The translations under genes were made by a program, and so were the position numbers. From Actinomadura spongiicola (GTDB taxonomy: Bacteria > Actinomycetota > Actinomycetes > Streptosporangiales > Streptosporangiaceae): DNA of 64,000 nt. Shown in pieces: positions 26,242 to 33,162 of the stretch. Location: the NCBI RefSeq assembly GCF_003432485.1, contig NZ_QVNQ01000005.1, positions 62,001 through 126,000 of the forward strand. Direction: 5' to 3'. How positions within the stretch are numbered: the first letter of the stretch is position 1; every line of letters begins with the position of its first letter. Below the pieces are notes generated by a model. It made no database searches, was not told the origin of the DNA, and saw only the letters and a program-made list of their open reading frames with translations.

Positions 26242-27111
26242 TCAGCGGCCGCGGCGGCGGTAGGTCCGCACCGACAGCGGAACGAAGATCACCAGGAGGA
26301 GCGCCGTCCAGCCGAGGGTGGCTGCGACGGGGTGCGCCAGCGGCCACGCCGGATCGCCCGCGGGGCCGGCCGCCGGGTCGACGGTGGGGCCCGCGGTGGG
26401 CGCGCCGGGGTTGCCGAACAGGTCGCGGCAGGCGGCGGTGAGGGCGCTGACGGGGTTCCATTCGGCGATGACCCGCAGCACGGTGGGCATCTCGCCGGTC
26501 GGGACGAACGCGTTGGACAGCATGGTGATCGGGAACACCAGGGGAAGGAGCTGGTCGGCGGTGTGCTCGTTCTTCACCACCAGGCCGAGGTAGCAGCCGA
26601 CCCAGCTCAGCGCGTACCGGGCCAGGAGCAGCAGCAGGAACGCCTGGGCGGTCGGTACGAGGCCGCCGTGGGCGCGCCATCCGACGACGAGCCCGGTGGC
26701 GGCCATGATGGTCAGGCCGAGGACGCCGTTGAGGGCCTCGGCTCCGGTGTGCCCGAACGGGACGGCGGAGCGGGCCATGGGCAGGGCCCGGAACCGGTCC
26801 ATGACGCCGCGGGAGGCGTCGGTGGCCACGCGGAGGGTGACGGCCATGGTGGAGGTGAAGGTGACCATCGCGAACAGGCCGGGCATCAGGTATTCGCGGT
26901 AGTTCCCGCCGCCGGGCACGTCGATGGCGCTGCCGAACACGTACCCGAACAGCACCACCATGATCGCGGGGAAGATCAGCGCGGTGATGAGTTGGCCGGG
27001 TTCCTGGCGCAGGCGGCCGAGTTCGCGTTCGACGAGGGTGAGACCGTCGGTGAGGGCCCAGCGCGCCCGCGCCGCCCGGGACGGGCAGGCGGTGGCGGGG
27101 GCGGCGGTCAT
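26242..27111 (-). CDS. ABC-2 type transporter permease (DrrB-like)
   Basis: 289 residues with six helices: ALIFPAIMVVLFGYVFGSA first, then the GNYREYLMPGLFAMVTFTS segment and TADQLLPLVFPITMLSNAFVP, both typical of ABC-2 drug exporters. A Gly/Pro/Ala loop (about 237-258) precedes the last helix. ATG at 27111 overlaps the ATPase stop by 4 bp. With the ATPase it would form an exporter, controlled by the divergent TetR gene. Confidence 0.92.
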   Translation of the reverse strand: MTAAPATACPSRAARARWALTDGLTLVERELGRLRQEPGQLITALIFPAIMVVLFGYVFGSAIDVPGGGNYREYLMPGLFAMVTFTSTMAVTLRVATDASRGVMDRFRALPMARSAVPFGHTGAEALNGVLGLTIMAATGLVVGWRAHGGLVPTAQAFLLLLLARYALSWVGCYLGLVVKNEHTADQLLPLVFPITMLSNAFVPTGEMPTVLRVIAEWNPVSALTAACRDLFGNPGAPTAGPTVDPAAGPAGDPAWPLAHPVAATLGWTALLLVIFVPLSVRTYRRRGR

Positions 27112-28097
27112 CGGGTGCCGCCGTTCACCGGCGCGGGACCCGTGACGGCGGTGTCGGTGTCGGGGCGGGGGGTGTCGGTGAGGCGGAGGAACACCTCGTC
27201 GAGGGTGGGGCGGCGGAGCGCGACGTCGGCGGCGGTGACGCCGGCGCCGTCGAGTTCGCGGACGACGTCGGCGAGCCGGACGGTGCCGGGGGCCAGGGGG
27301 ACGGTGAGGCGGTCGCCGTCCAGGGCCGGGTGGTTTCCGGTGAGGGTGTGCAGGAGGGCGGCGGCCGTGCCGGCCGTGGCGGGGTCGTCCAGGACGACGT
27401 CGAGGCGGTCGCCGATGGAGGCCTTGAGCCGGTCGGGTGGGCCGGTGGCGATGACGCGGCCGTGGTCGACGACGGCGATGTCGTCGGCGAGCCGGTCGGC
27501 CTCGTCCAGATACTGGGTGGTGAGGACGACGGTGGTGCCGTCGGCGGCGAGTTCGCGGACGTTGTCCCAGATGTCGCCGCGGCTGCGGGGGTCCAGGCCG
27601 GTGGTGGGTTCGTCCAGGAACAGCACCTGGGGCCGCAGGATGAGGCTGGCGATCAGGTCGAGGCGGCGGCGCATCCCGCCGGAGTAGCCGGCGACGCGCC
27701 GGTCGGCGGCGGCGGTGAGGCCGAAGCGTTCGAGCAGTTCGTCGGCGCGGCGGCGGGCGGCGGGGCGCGACAGGTGGTGCAGGCGGCCGAACATCCGCAG
27801 GTTGCCGCGGCCGGTGAGTTTCTCGTCGACGGCGGCGCGCTGCCCGGCCAGGCCGATCCGGGCCCGCACCTGGTCGGGATGCCGGGCGACGTCGTATCCG
27901 GCGACGCGGGCGCGGCCGGAGTCGGCGTCGGCGAGGGTGGCCAGGATCCGCACGGCGGTGGTCTTTCCGGCGCCGTTGGGGCCGAGGACCCCGCAGACCG
28001 TTCCGGCGGGGACGGTGAGGTCGAGCCCGTCCAGGGCCTGGACGTCGCCGTGGCGTTTGCGGAGCGCCTCGGCGACCACGGCCGGTTCGTCGGTCAC
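27108..28097 (-). CDS. ABC transporter ATP-binding protein (DrrA-like)
   Basis: 329 residues: Walker A LGPNGAGKTTAV, Q-loop in GLAGQRAAVDEKLTG, signature YSGGMRRRLDL, Walker B VLFLDEPTTGLDPRS and the H-loop region with Gln in TTQYLDEAD. The C-terminal DrrA-type extension ends in RPTLDEVFLRLTD. GTG at 28097 has GGAGG 5 bp upstream. Daunorubicin-type exporters of this family confer drug self-resistance; the substrate here is unknown. Confidence 0.95.
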   Translation of the reverse strand: MTDEPAVVAEALRKRHGDVQALDGLDLTVPAGTVCGVLGPNGAGKTTAVRILATLADADSGRARVAGYDVARHPDQVRARIGLAGQRAAVDEKLTGRGNLRMFGRLHHLSRPAARRRADELLERFGLTAAADRRVAGYSGGMRRRLDLIASLILRPQVLFLDEPTTGLDPRSRGDIWDNVRELAADGTTVVLTTQYLDEADRLADDIAVVDHGRVIATGPPDRLKASIGDRLDVVLDDPATAGTAAALLHTLTGNHPALDGDRLTVPLAPGTVRLADVVRELDGAGVTAADVALRRPTLDEVFLRLTDTPRPDTDTAVTGPAPVNGGTR

Positions 28098-28109
28098 GGG
28101 AACCTCCTC

Positions 28110-28171
28110 TGGGTACGGCGTACGCAACGGGTGTGCCGCCAGGGTAGACATCTGGGTACGACGTACGCAAC
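28110..28171. promoter_or_regulatory. Two TetR-type operators between the DrrAB-like operon and its regulator
   Basis: GTACGGCGTAC (28113-28123) and GTACGACGTAC (28156-28166) lie in identical surroundings, TGGGTACGnCGTACGCAAC, 43 bp apart (about four helical turns). The second covers the -35/spacer of a minus promoter (TTGCGT, 18 bp, TACCCT at 28141-28146) and precedes a plus -10 TAGACT (28172-28177). The first lies between that minus promoter and the ATPase ribosome-binding site. Confidence 0.85.
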
Positions 28172-28203
28172 TAGACTGCTCAGATCGACGAGGAGGAGGT
28201 TCG

Positions 28204-28920
28204 TTGACCGGCGACCATGTCAGCATCTGGTCGGTCCCCGAGTGGCGGGGCCGCGGCCCCCGCCCCGCCTACAGCCGCGGGCGGATCACCGAGGCGGCGA
28301 TCCGCGTCGCCGACGCCGACGGGCTGGACGCCGCGTCCATGCGCCGCATCGCCGCCGAGCTCGGCACCGGCGCGATGTCGCTGTACCGGTACGTCCCCTC
28401 CCGCGGCGACCTGCTCGACCTGATGGCCGACCACGTCCTGGCCGAGATGGACATCCCGGACCGCCCCTCGGGCGACTGGCGCGCCGACCTCACCCTGATC
28501 GCCGACCGGACCCGCGCGCTGTGGCTGCGCCACCCCTGGTTGGCGGCCCTGCGCCGGCCGGGCCCCGCGCTCGGCCCCAACCGGCTGCGGCTGACGGAGT
28601 TCGCGTTCGGCGCCCTGGACCTCGGCATCCCCATCGACGACATGTTCGCGCTGCTGGAGATGCTGAACGGCTATGTCGAGCGGGCGGTGCGCGGCGAGCT
28701 GGACTGGACCCGCGAGACCGAGAAAAGCGGCCTGACGCCCGAACGCCAGATGATGCTCAGCGCCCCCTACGTCCGCGAACTGCTGGCGTCCGGCGCGTAC
28801 CCGATGTTCGAACGGCTCATCAGGGAGGCGCGCCTGCCGCACATGACCCCCGACGAGCATTTCCGCTACGGGCTGGACCGCGTCCTGGACTGCATCGCCG
28901 CCACCCTCCCGTCCCGCTGA
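28204..28920 (+). CDS. TetR/AcrR family regulator of the adjacent exporter
   Basis: 238 residues. HTH at about 22-65 (RITEAAIRVADADGL, AASMRRIAAELGTGAMSLYRYVPSRGDLLDL). The C-terminal part (about 85-225) resembles the TetR_C tetracycline-repressor ligand domain. TTG at 28204 is the only in-frame start with a ribosome-binding site (AGGAGGAGG, 5 bp upstream). Two palindromes in the divergent promoter region are its likely operators, so it should repress both itself and the exporter until ligand binds. Confidence 0.92.
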   Translation: MTGDHVSIWSVPEWRGRGPRPAYSRGRITEAAIRVADADGLDAASMRRIAAELGTGAMSLYRYVPSRGDLLDLMADHVLAEMDIPDRPSGDWRADLTLIADRTRALWLRHPWLAALRRPGPALGPNRLRLTEFAFGALDLGIPIDDMFALLEMLNGYVERAVRGELDWTRETEKSGLTPERQMMLSAPYVRELLASGAYPMFERLIREARLPHMTPDEHFRYGLDRVLDCIAATLPSR

Positions 28921-28970
28921 CCGTCCCGCGACGTTCCCCGGGCCGGGTCATCCCCGTTCCCGGGGCCGGG

Positions 28971-29372
28971 TCATCCGCCGAGCGGCACCCCCCGGGGCAC
29001 GACGGCGCGGCGGCGGATCCGCCAGCCGTCGGCGCCGCGCACCAGCGTGTCCTCGTAGGTGACGCTCGCGCAGGTGCCGTCGGCGCCGACGCCGATGCCC
29101 TTGGAGCGGGCGCCGACCAGGCCGTCGCCGAGCGCCGTGAGCACCACGTTGGTGACGTGGTGTCCGACCGGGTTGCCGGCGCCGAGTTCCCGCGCCGCCC
29201 GCGCGCAGGCCGCGACGCCGCGCAGCGGCGGCCGTCCGAGGCCCGACAGGTCGTGGACGACGTCGGGGGTGAACACCTCGTCCAGCCGGTCGAGCTCCCC
29301 GGCGTCGCACAGGTGTCCGTGCAGGTGGAGCACCTCGGTGATGGCGGCCCGGTCCTCGTGCGTCACGTCCAT
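28971..29372 (-). CDS. NTF2/SnoaL-like protein
   Basis: 133 residues of the cystatin-like NTF2 fold: an N-terminal helix pair (DRAAITEVLHLHGHLCDAGELDRLDEVFTPD), then strands ending in GWRIRRRAVVPR. SnoaL_4-type members act as isomerases, cyclases or dehydratases, or have no known activity. ATG at 29372 follows a GAGGGAG stretch. Divergent from a TetR gene with a shared symmetrical control region. Confidence 0.85.
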   Translation of the reverse strand: MDVTHEDRAAITEVLHLHGHLCDAGELDRLDEVFTPDVVHDLSGLGRPPLRGVAACARAARELGAGNPVGHHVTNVVLTALGDGLVGARSKGIGVGADGTCASVTYEDTLVRGADGWRIRRRAVVPRGVPLGG

Positions 29373-29393
29373 GCGAACTCCCTCGCCGCGCCG

Positions 29394-29447
29394 AAACGGG
29401 GATATCCCCGTTTTCATTCGTGTCCTAGCATAGGTGGGGAGTTCCCC
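29394..29447. promoter_or_regulatory. Palindromic operators and symmetrical -10 for the NTF2/TetR divergent pair
   Basis: AAACGGGGATATCCCCGTTT (29394-29413) is a perfect 20-bp palindrome. GGGGAGTTCCCC (29436-29447) repeats its core 38 bp away. Between them CCTAGCATAGG (29424-29434) reads as a -10 in both directions (TAGCAT on plus, TATGCT on minus). One regulator dimer on each palindrome would block both promoters. Confidence 0.85.
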
Positions 29448-29472
29448 GTTTCGCTGCCGATGGAGCCGTGTG

Positions 29473-30183
29473 ATGGCGCGCAGGGCCGACGCCGCCCGCA
29501 ACGCCGGGTTGTTGCTCGCCGCGGCCCGGGAGTTGTTCGACGAGCACGGTCCCGAGGTCGCGTTGGACGAGGTCGCGCGGCGCGCGGGGGTCGGCAACGC
29601 GACCCTCTACCGGCATTTCCCCACGCGCGGCGACCTGCTGGTCGCCGTGTACGCCGACGAGGTGGACGCCCTGTGCGCACGCGGCGCCGCCCTGCTCGAC
29701 GCCCCGGTTGCGGTGGAGGCGCTGTTCGGGTGGCTGGACGGCTTCGTCGTCCATGTCGCGACGAAACGGGACCTGGCGTTGGCGGGCACCGCGGGCGCGG
29801 CGGGGCGGCGGACCGCGCTGTTCGGCCGCTGGCACGAGGCGATGCGCGTGACCGCCGGTCGGCTGCTGGAACGGGCCCGGGGCGAGGGCGGCGTGCGCGC
29901 CGAGGTGTCGGTCGAGGACCTGTTGGCGCTGGCGTCGGCCGTGGCGGTGGCCGGTCACGGCCCCGACCACGCCCGCGACCTGCTGGCGCTCATGCGCCAC
30001 GGCCTGACCGACCCCTGCGAGCCCCATCACGGCGGGTCCCATCACGGCGGGCCGAATCATGCCGTGTCGGGTCATGCCGTGTCGGGTCACGACGGGGCAG
30101 ATCGGGGCACGTCCGCTTCAGGTCGGGATGGGTCGAGTCAGAGCGGGTCGGCTCAGGGTGGGTCAGGTGGGGGCGGGGCGTAG
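29473..30183 (+). CDS. TetR family regulator with His/Gly/Ser-rich tail
   Basis: 236 residues. HTH at about 9-50 (NAGLLLAAARELFDEHG, ALDEVARRAGVGNATLYRHF). The ligand domain ends near residue 178 (DLLALMRHGLTDP). The rest is a low-complexity tail of HHGG, HAVSG and GSGGG units encoded by short DNA repeats (about 30020-30180). The tail overlaps the last 21 bp of the convergent secreted-protein gene. ATG at 29473 has GGAG 7 bp upstream. Likely autoregulated, and represses the divergent NTF2-like gene. Confidence 0.9.
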   Translation: MARRADAARNAGLLLAAARELFDEHGPEVALDEVARRAGVGNATLYRHFPTRGDLLVAVYADEVDALCARGAALLDAPVAVEALFGWLDGFVVHVATKRDLALAGTAGAAGRRTALFGRWHEAMRVTAGRLLERARGEGGVRAEVSVEDLLALASAVAVAGHGPDHARDLLALMRHGLTDPCEPHHGGSHHGGPNHAVSGHAVSGHDGADRGTSASGRDGSSQSGSAQGGSGGGGA

Positions 30184-30876
30184 GGACGCGTCGCGGAGGG
30201 TGGTGTAGAGGGGGGTGTCGGTGAACCCGGGGCCGGTCTCCTCGCCGATGTAGAGGTCGATGTGGCGGGTGCCGCCGAGGCCGGGGGTGAACTCGTCGAC
30301 GATGGTCCATCGGGTGGTGCGGAACCGGGCGCAGACGGCGTCGTCGATGGCGGCGCCGTCGTCGTCGTGGCCGCAGCGGGTGATGGTGAAGTGGTGGCCG
30401 GGCGGCAGCACCGAGCGGTCGGCGGCGGCCGACCGCCAGGGGCGCAGGGGGCGGCCCGCGGTGTCGCGGGGCGCGGTGTCCAGCCAGTAGCCGACGTCGT
30501 AGGACCAGTTGAGGTAGCGGCCGCGGTGGGGGCCGCTGGTGATGCGTCCGGTGCCCTCGTCGTGGACGGCCTGGACGAAGTCGGCCGGGTAGGCGCCGAG
30601 GGCGTCGCGTCCGCGGTGGCATTCCAGTCGGGGGCATCCCCGCACGGCGCGCCGGGGGCCGTGGTGGAACGACTCCACGGCCGTGTAGTAGACGGTGGCC
30701 GTCCAGCCGGGAGACTCGGCGGGCGGTGGCCGGGCGTCGCCGTGCTCTTGCGCCGCGGCGCAGGCCGTACCGGCCGCCAGGACCAGCGCGGCGGCGCCCA
30801 GCAGTGCCGGTCCGCTCGCACGGCCGTGTCCGCGGCGGTGTCCGTGGGGTGCCGTGTGGGGGGATGTCCGTAACAT
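30163..30876 (-). CDS. Secreted protein, possible double-psi beta-barrel (3D-like) domain
   Basis: 237 residues with an Arg/His-rich lead and a signal peptide (ALLGAAALVLAAGTACAAA, cleavage near residue 44). The C-terminal region has RPWRSAAADRSVLPPGHHF, WTIVDEFTPGLGGTRH and IDLYIGEE, which resembles the 3D/MltA-type barrel of cell-wall enzymes (Pro-Gly turn, then an Asp-containing strand pair). Four cysteines in the mature part could form disulfides. That assignment is inference. Convergent overlap of 21 bp with the TetR gene. Confidence 0.75.
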   Translation of the reverse strand: MLRTSPHTAPHGHRRGHGRASGPALLGAAALVLAAGTACAAAQEHGDARPPPAESPGWTATVYYTAVESFHHGPRRAVRGCPRLECHRGRDALGAYPADFVQAVHDEGTGRITSGPHRGRYLNWSYDVGYWLDTAPRDTAGRPLRPWRSAAADRSVLPPGHHFTITRCGHDDDGAAIDDAVCARFRTTRWTIVDEFTPGLGGTRHIDLYIGEETGPGFTDTPLYTTLRDASLRPAPT

Positions 30877-31460
30877 GGGTCGGGCCGTGGCTCTTTCCGC
30901 TCGGTGCCGCACATCCGGGTCGCCGGTGCGATCCTACGGCGTCCCGCTTCGGGACGCCCCGCGCCCCGACACGGTGTGTCGCCGGCGATCTCGCCGGCGT
31001 CGTGGCGGCCCTGCCGCGCGCCGCCCCACCGCGTCGAGGGACGCCGGTCGTTCTCCTTCATCGCGTCCCGGAGCTGCTCGGCTTCCCCGCGCTCGGCCGA
31101 GCACCCGCCGACCGCTTTGTGGCGGCACGACCTTGTCCCACCTCGCGTCGGCATTCCGCTGCGGAAGCCGGCGCGGCCGCGCGACGTGGCCGCGCCACGT
31201 GGCCGAGGCGGTCGCATGTCGGCACGGTCGACCCTCGTCCGCGCCAGGGCGTCGCGGCCGTTCTCCGCCGCGACGAGTGCCGGTGTCGGCGGGCGACGCC
31301 GTGGACGATCTCGCGTTGGGTGCGTCCTCGCCGGTGGTGTGGACCCGGGCCGCTTCTTCGAGGGCCGCGCGTCGTGAACGCCGTCCTGGAGCCCGCCGTG
31401 TTCGGTATCGCGGCCGCTCGCCGGGACGCGACGTGCCGCGACGTGCCGGGGCGTGGGGTC
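30877..31460. other. 584-bp region without a supported gene
   Basis: Frames on both strands lack ribosome-binding sites and have shadow-type composition. Several short inverted or direct repeats are visible (GACGTGCCGCGACGTGCCG near 31430; CGTGGCCGCGCCACGTGGCC near 31187). It may be the remains of a lost gene; nothing could be identified. Confidence 0.4.
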
Positions 31461-31922
31461 TCATTCTTCGGTGAGGGCGACCTCTCCGACGAGGCCGCGG
31501 AGGCGGTCGTTGGCGTTTTCGAGGGCGGTGAGGGTGATCTCGCGCTCGTGGGCGGTGGCCGGGCCGAGGGTCTGGTCGGCGAGCCGGGCCCAGGCGTGTT
31601 CGATGGCGGGGACGAGGCGGTGTCCGGCGTCGGTGACCACGATGCGGACCCGGCGGCGGTCGGTGGGGACGCTCTCGCGCCGGAACCAGCCGCCCGTCTC
31701 CAGCCGGGCCAGGCTGCGGGTCACGGTCGGCGGCTCGATGCCGAGCCGTGCCGCCAGTTGCGAGACCGTCATCCCCTCGGGCTCCTGCGCCAGGATCCAC
31801 AGCAGGACGTCCTGTCCCGGGTGCAGTCCGAGCGCGGCGAGCTCGCGGGCCTTCGCGGCACGGTAGAGCTTGCTCATCTTGTTCAGCGCCCGGTTGACGC
31901 GGATCGCCTCGCTGACATCCAC
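31461..31922 (-). CDS. MarR family regulator
   Basis: 153 residues. Winged HTH at about 50-105 (MTVSQLAARLGIEPPTVTRSLARLE, then RRESVPTDRRRVRIVVTDAG). GTG at 31922; the -10 TATGAT on the minus strand ends 6 bp before it and no ribosome-binding site is present, so the mRNA is probably leaderless. Two TAGTCGGCTAA boxes in the 60-bp gap to the divergent SDR gene are the likely binding sites. Confidence 0.92.
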   Translation of the reverse strand: MDVSEAIRVNRALNKMSKLYRAAKARELAALGLHPGQDVLLWILAQEPEGMTVSQLAARLGIEPPTVTRSLARLETGGWFRRESVPTDRRRVRIVVTDAGHRLVPAIEHAWARLADQTLGPATAHEREITLTALENANDRLRGLVGEVALTEE

Positions 31923-31940
31923 GCACCGATCATACGGGTG

Positions 31941-31968
31941 TATAGTCGGCTAATAATTAGTCGGCTAA
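31941..31968. promoter_or_regulatory. MarR-type operator region, two TAGTCGGCTAA boxes
   Basis: TAGTCGGCTAA occurs at 31943-31953 and 31958-31968 (15 bp apart). The sequence between and around them forms a perfect inverted repeat CTAAT-A-ATTAG (31950-31960). TATAGT (31941-31946) is a plausible plus -10. This is the most AT-rich spot of the area. Confidence 0.75.
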
Positions 31969-31982
31969 CCATTGGAGGGATC

Positions 31983-32741
31983 GTGGATCTCGGAGTGAAG
32001 GGGCGGGTCGTCCTGGTGACGGGTGCGTCCGGCGCCATCGGCGGCGCGGTCGTGCGGGCGTTCGCGCGGGAGGGCGCCGTGGTGGCCGCGGGCTGGCACC
32101 GTGGCGAGGACCGCGCCCGGGCCCTCATCGACGCGGTCACCCGGGAGGGCGGGACGGGCACGACGGTCCGGATCGACCAGCGGGACGAGGGGACGATCCA
32201 CGCTGCGGTGCGTCAGGTCGAGCGTGAACTCGGGAACGTCGAGGTCCTGGTCGCCAACGCCGTCTCCTGGCCGGCGGGGCCCGCGGAGACGTGGGACACC
32301 CTGACCGACGGCCTCACCGCGAACGCGGTCGGGCCGCTGGCGGTGGTCGACGCGGTCCTGGCCGGGATGAGGAGCGCGGGCTGGGGGCGGCTGGTGCTGG
32401 TCTCCTCCGACGTGGTCGACCAGCCGGTGCCCGTCGCCGTCGCCTACCCCGCGGCCAAGGCCGCGTTGGAGACGGCGGCGAAGGTGCTCGCCGTCCGTGA
32501 GGCCCGGCACGGCGTCCTCACCAACGTCGTCCGCCCCGGCTTCACCTTGACCGAGCGGGCGTTGACCACGCCCTGGCTCGGGCAGAAGGCGGTGGACGCC
32601 GAGGCCGCCAAGACGCCGACCGGCCGCATCGGCACCCCCGAGGACGTCGCGTCCACCGTCGCCTACCTCGGCTCGGCCGCGAACGGGCACGTCAACGGTG
32701 AGGTTCTGGCCGTGACGGGCGGCCGTCACCTGACCCGCTGA
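31983..32741 (+). CDS. SDR family oxidoreductase controlled by MarR
   Basis: 252 residues. Cofactor motif VLVTGASGAIGGAVVRAFA, ANAVSW in place of NNAG, catalytic Ser in VLVSSDVVDQP and Tyr-x3-Lys in YPAAKAALETAAKV, and a closing GEVLAVTGGRHLTR. GTG at 31983 has GGAGG upstream. Divergent from the MarR gene, with shared boxes between. The substrate is unknown; the regulator type suggests a phenolic or electrophilic compound (inference). Confidence 0.92.
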   Translation: MDLGVKGRVVLVTGASGAIGGAVVRAFAREGAVVAAGWHRGEDRARALIDAVTREGGTGTTVRIDQRDEGTIHAAVRQVERELGNVEVLVANAVSWPAGPAETWDTLTDGLTANAVGPLAVVDAVLAGMRSAGWGRLVLVSSDVVDQPVPVAVAYPAAKAALETAAKVLAVREARHGVLTNVVRPGFTLTERALTTPWLGQKAVDAEAAKTPTGRIGTPEDVASTVAYLGSAANGHVNGEVLAVTGGRHLTR

Positions 32742-32825
32742 CCGGCGCGCGGACGGCGGTGGGCGCAGTGGTGGGCCCGGCGAGCGGGGTCGCGGGGTCC
32801 GGGGTGCCGGACGTGGCGTGCGGGG

Positions 32826-32897
32826 TCTCCCCGGCAGGGATCGAACCTGCGCTCCCGGCTCCGGAGGCCGGTGCTCTGTCCGCTGAGCTACGGGGAG
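32826..32897 (-). tRNA. tRNA-Arg, anticodon CCG
   Basis: Minus strand folds as acceptor CTCCCCG/CGGGGAG with discriminator A, D-arm GCTC/GAGC, anticodon stem CCGGC/GCCGG with loop CTCCGGA (anticodon CCG, reads CGG), and T-arm GCAGG-TTCGATC-CCTGC. No CCA is encoded. Confidence 0.96.
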
Positions 32898-33053
32898 GCG
32901 GACCCCGCCCCCAGGGTGACAGCGGGGACGGGGCTGCCCGAAAGCCCCGGATACGGTCCAACCGGACCGCCCGGAGTACCCTCAGGGTGCCCCGCCCGCA
33001 CCGCCGCCCGCAACGCAATATCGCCCGCGACGCGGTATCGCCGGTGGCGAACT

Positions 33054-33068
33054 TTCCACTGAGTGGAA
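33054..33068. promoter_or_regulatory. Perfect palindrome upstream of the aldehyde dehydrogenase gene
   Basis: TTCCACTGAGTGGAA is a 15-bp perfect dyad followed by a second half-site (GAGTGGTTCC), about 95 bp before the gene. The form is like IclR-family operators of aromatic-compound genes in actinobacteria. No IclR gene is in the window. Confidence 0.6.
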
Positions 33069-33162
33069 CGGAGTGGTTCCGGCGCGCCGGCCGGCCCGGC
33101 GAGGCTGGACCCGGGGATCCGCGGGCCACGCGCGGGCCCGTGCCCGGCACCGAGGAGGAACG

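Noticed and set aside
30877-31460. Open frames in the 584-bp gap after the secreted-protein gene
   Set aside because: They lack start sites with ribosome-binding sequence, show Arg/Pro/Ala shadow composition on both strands and resemble no family.
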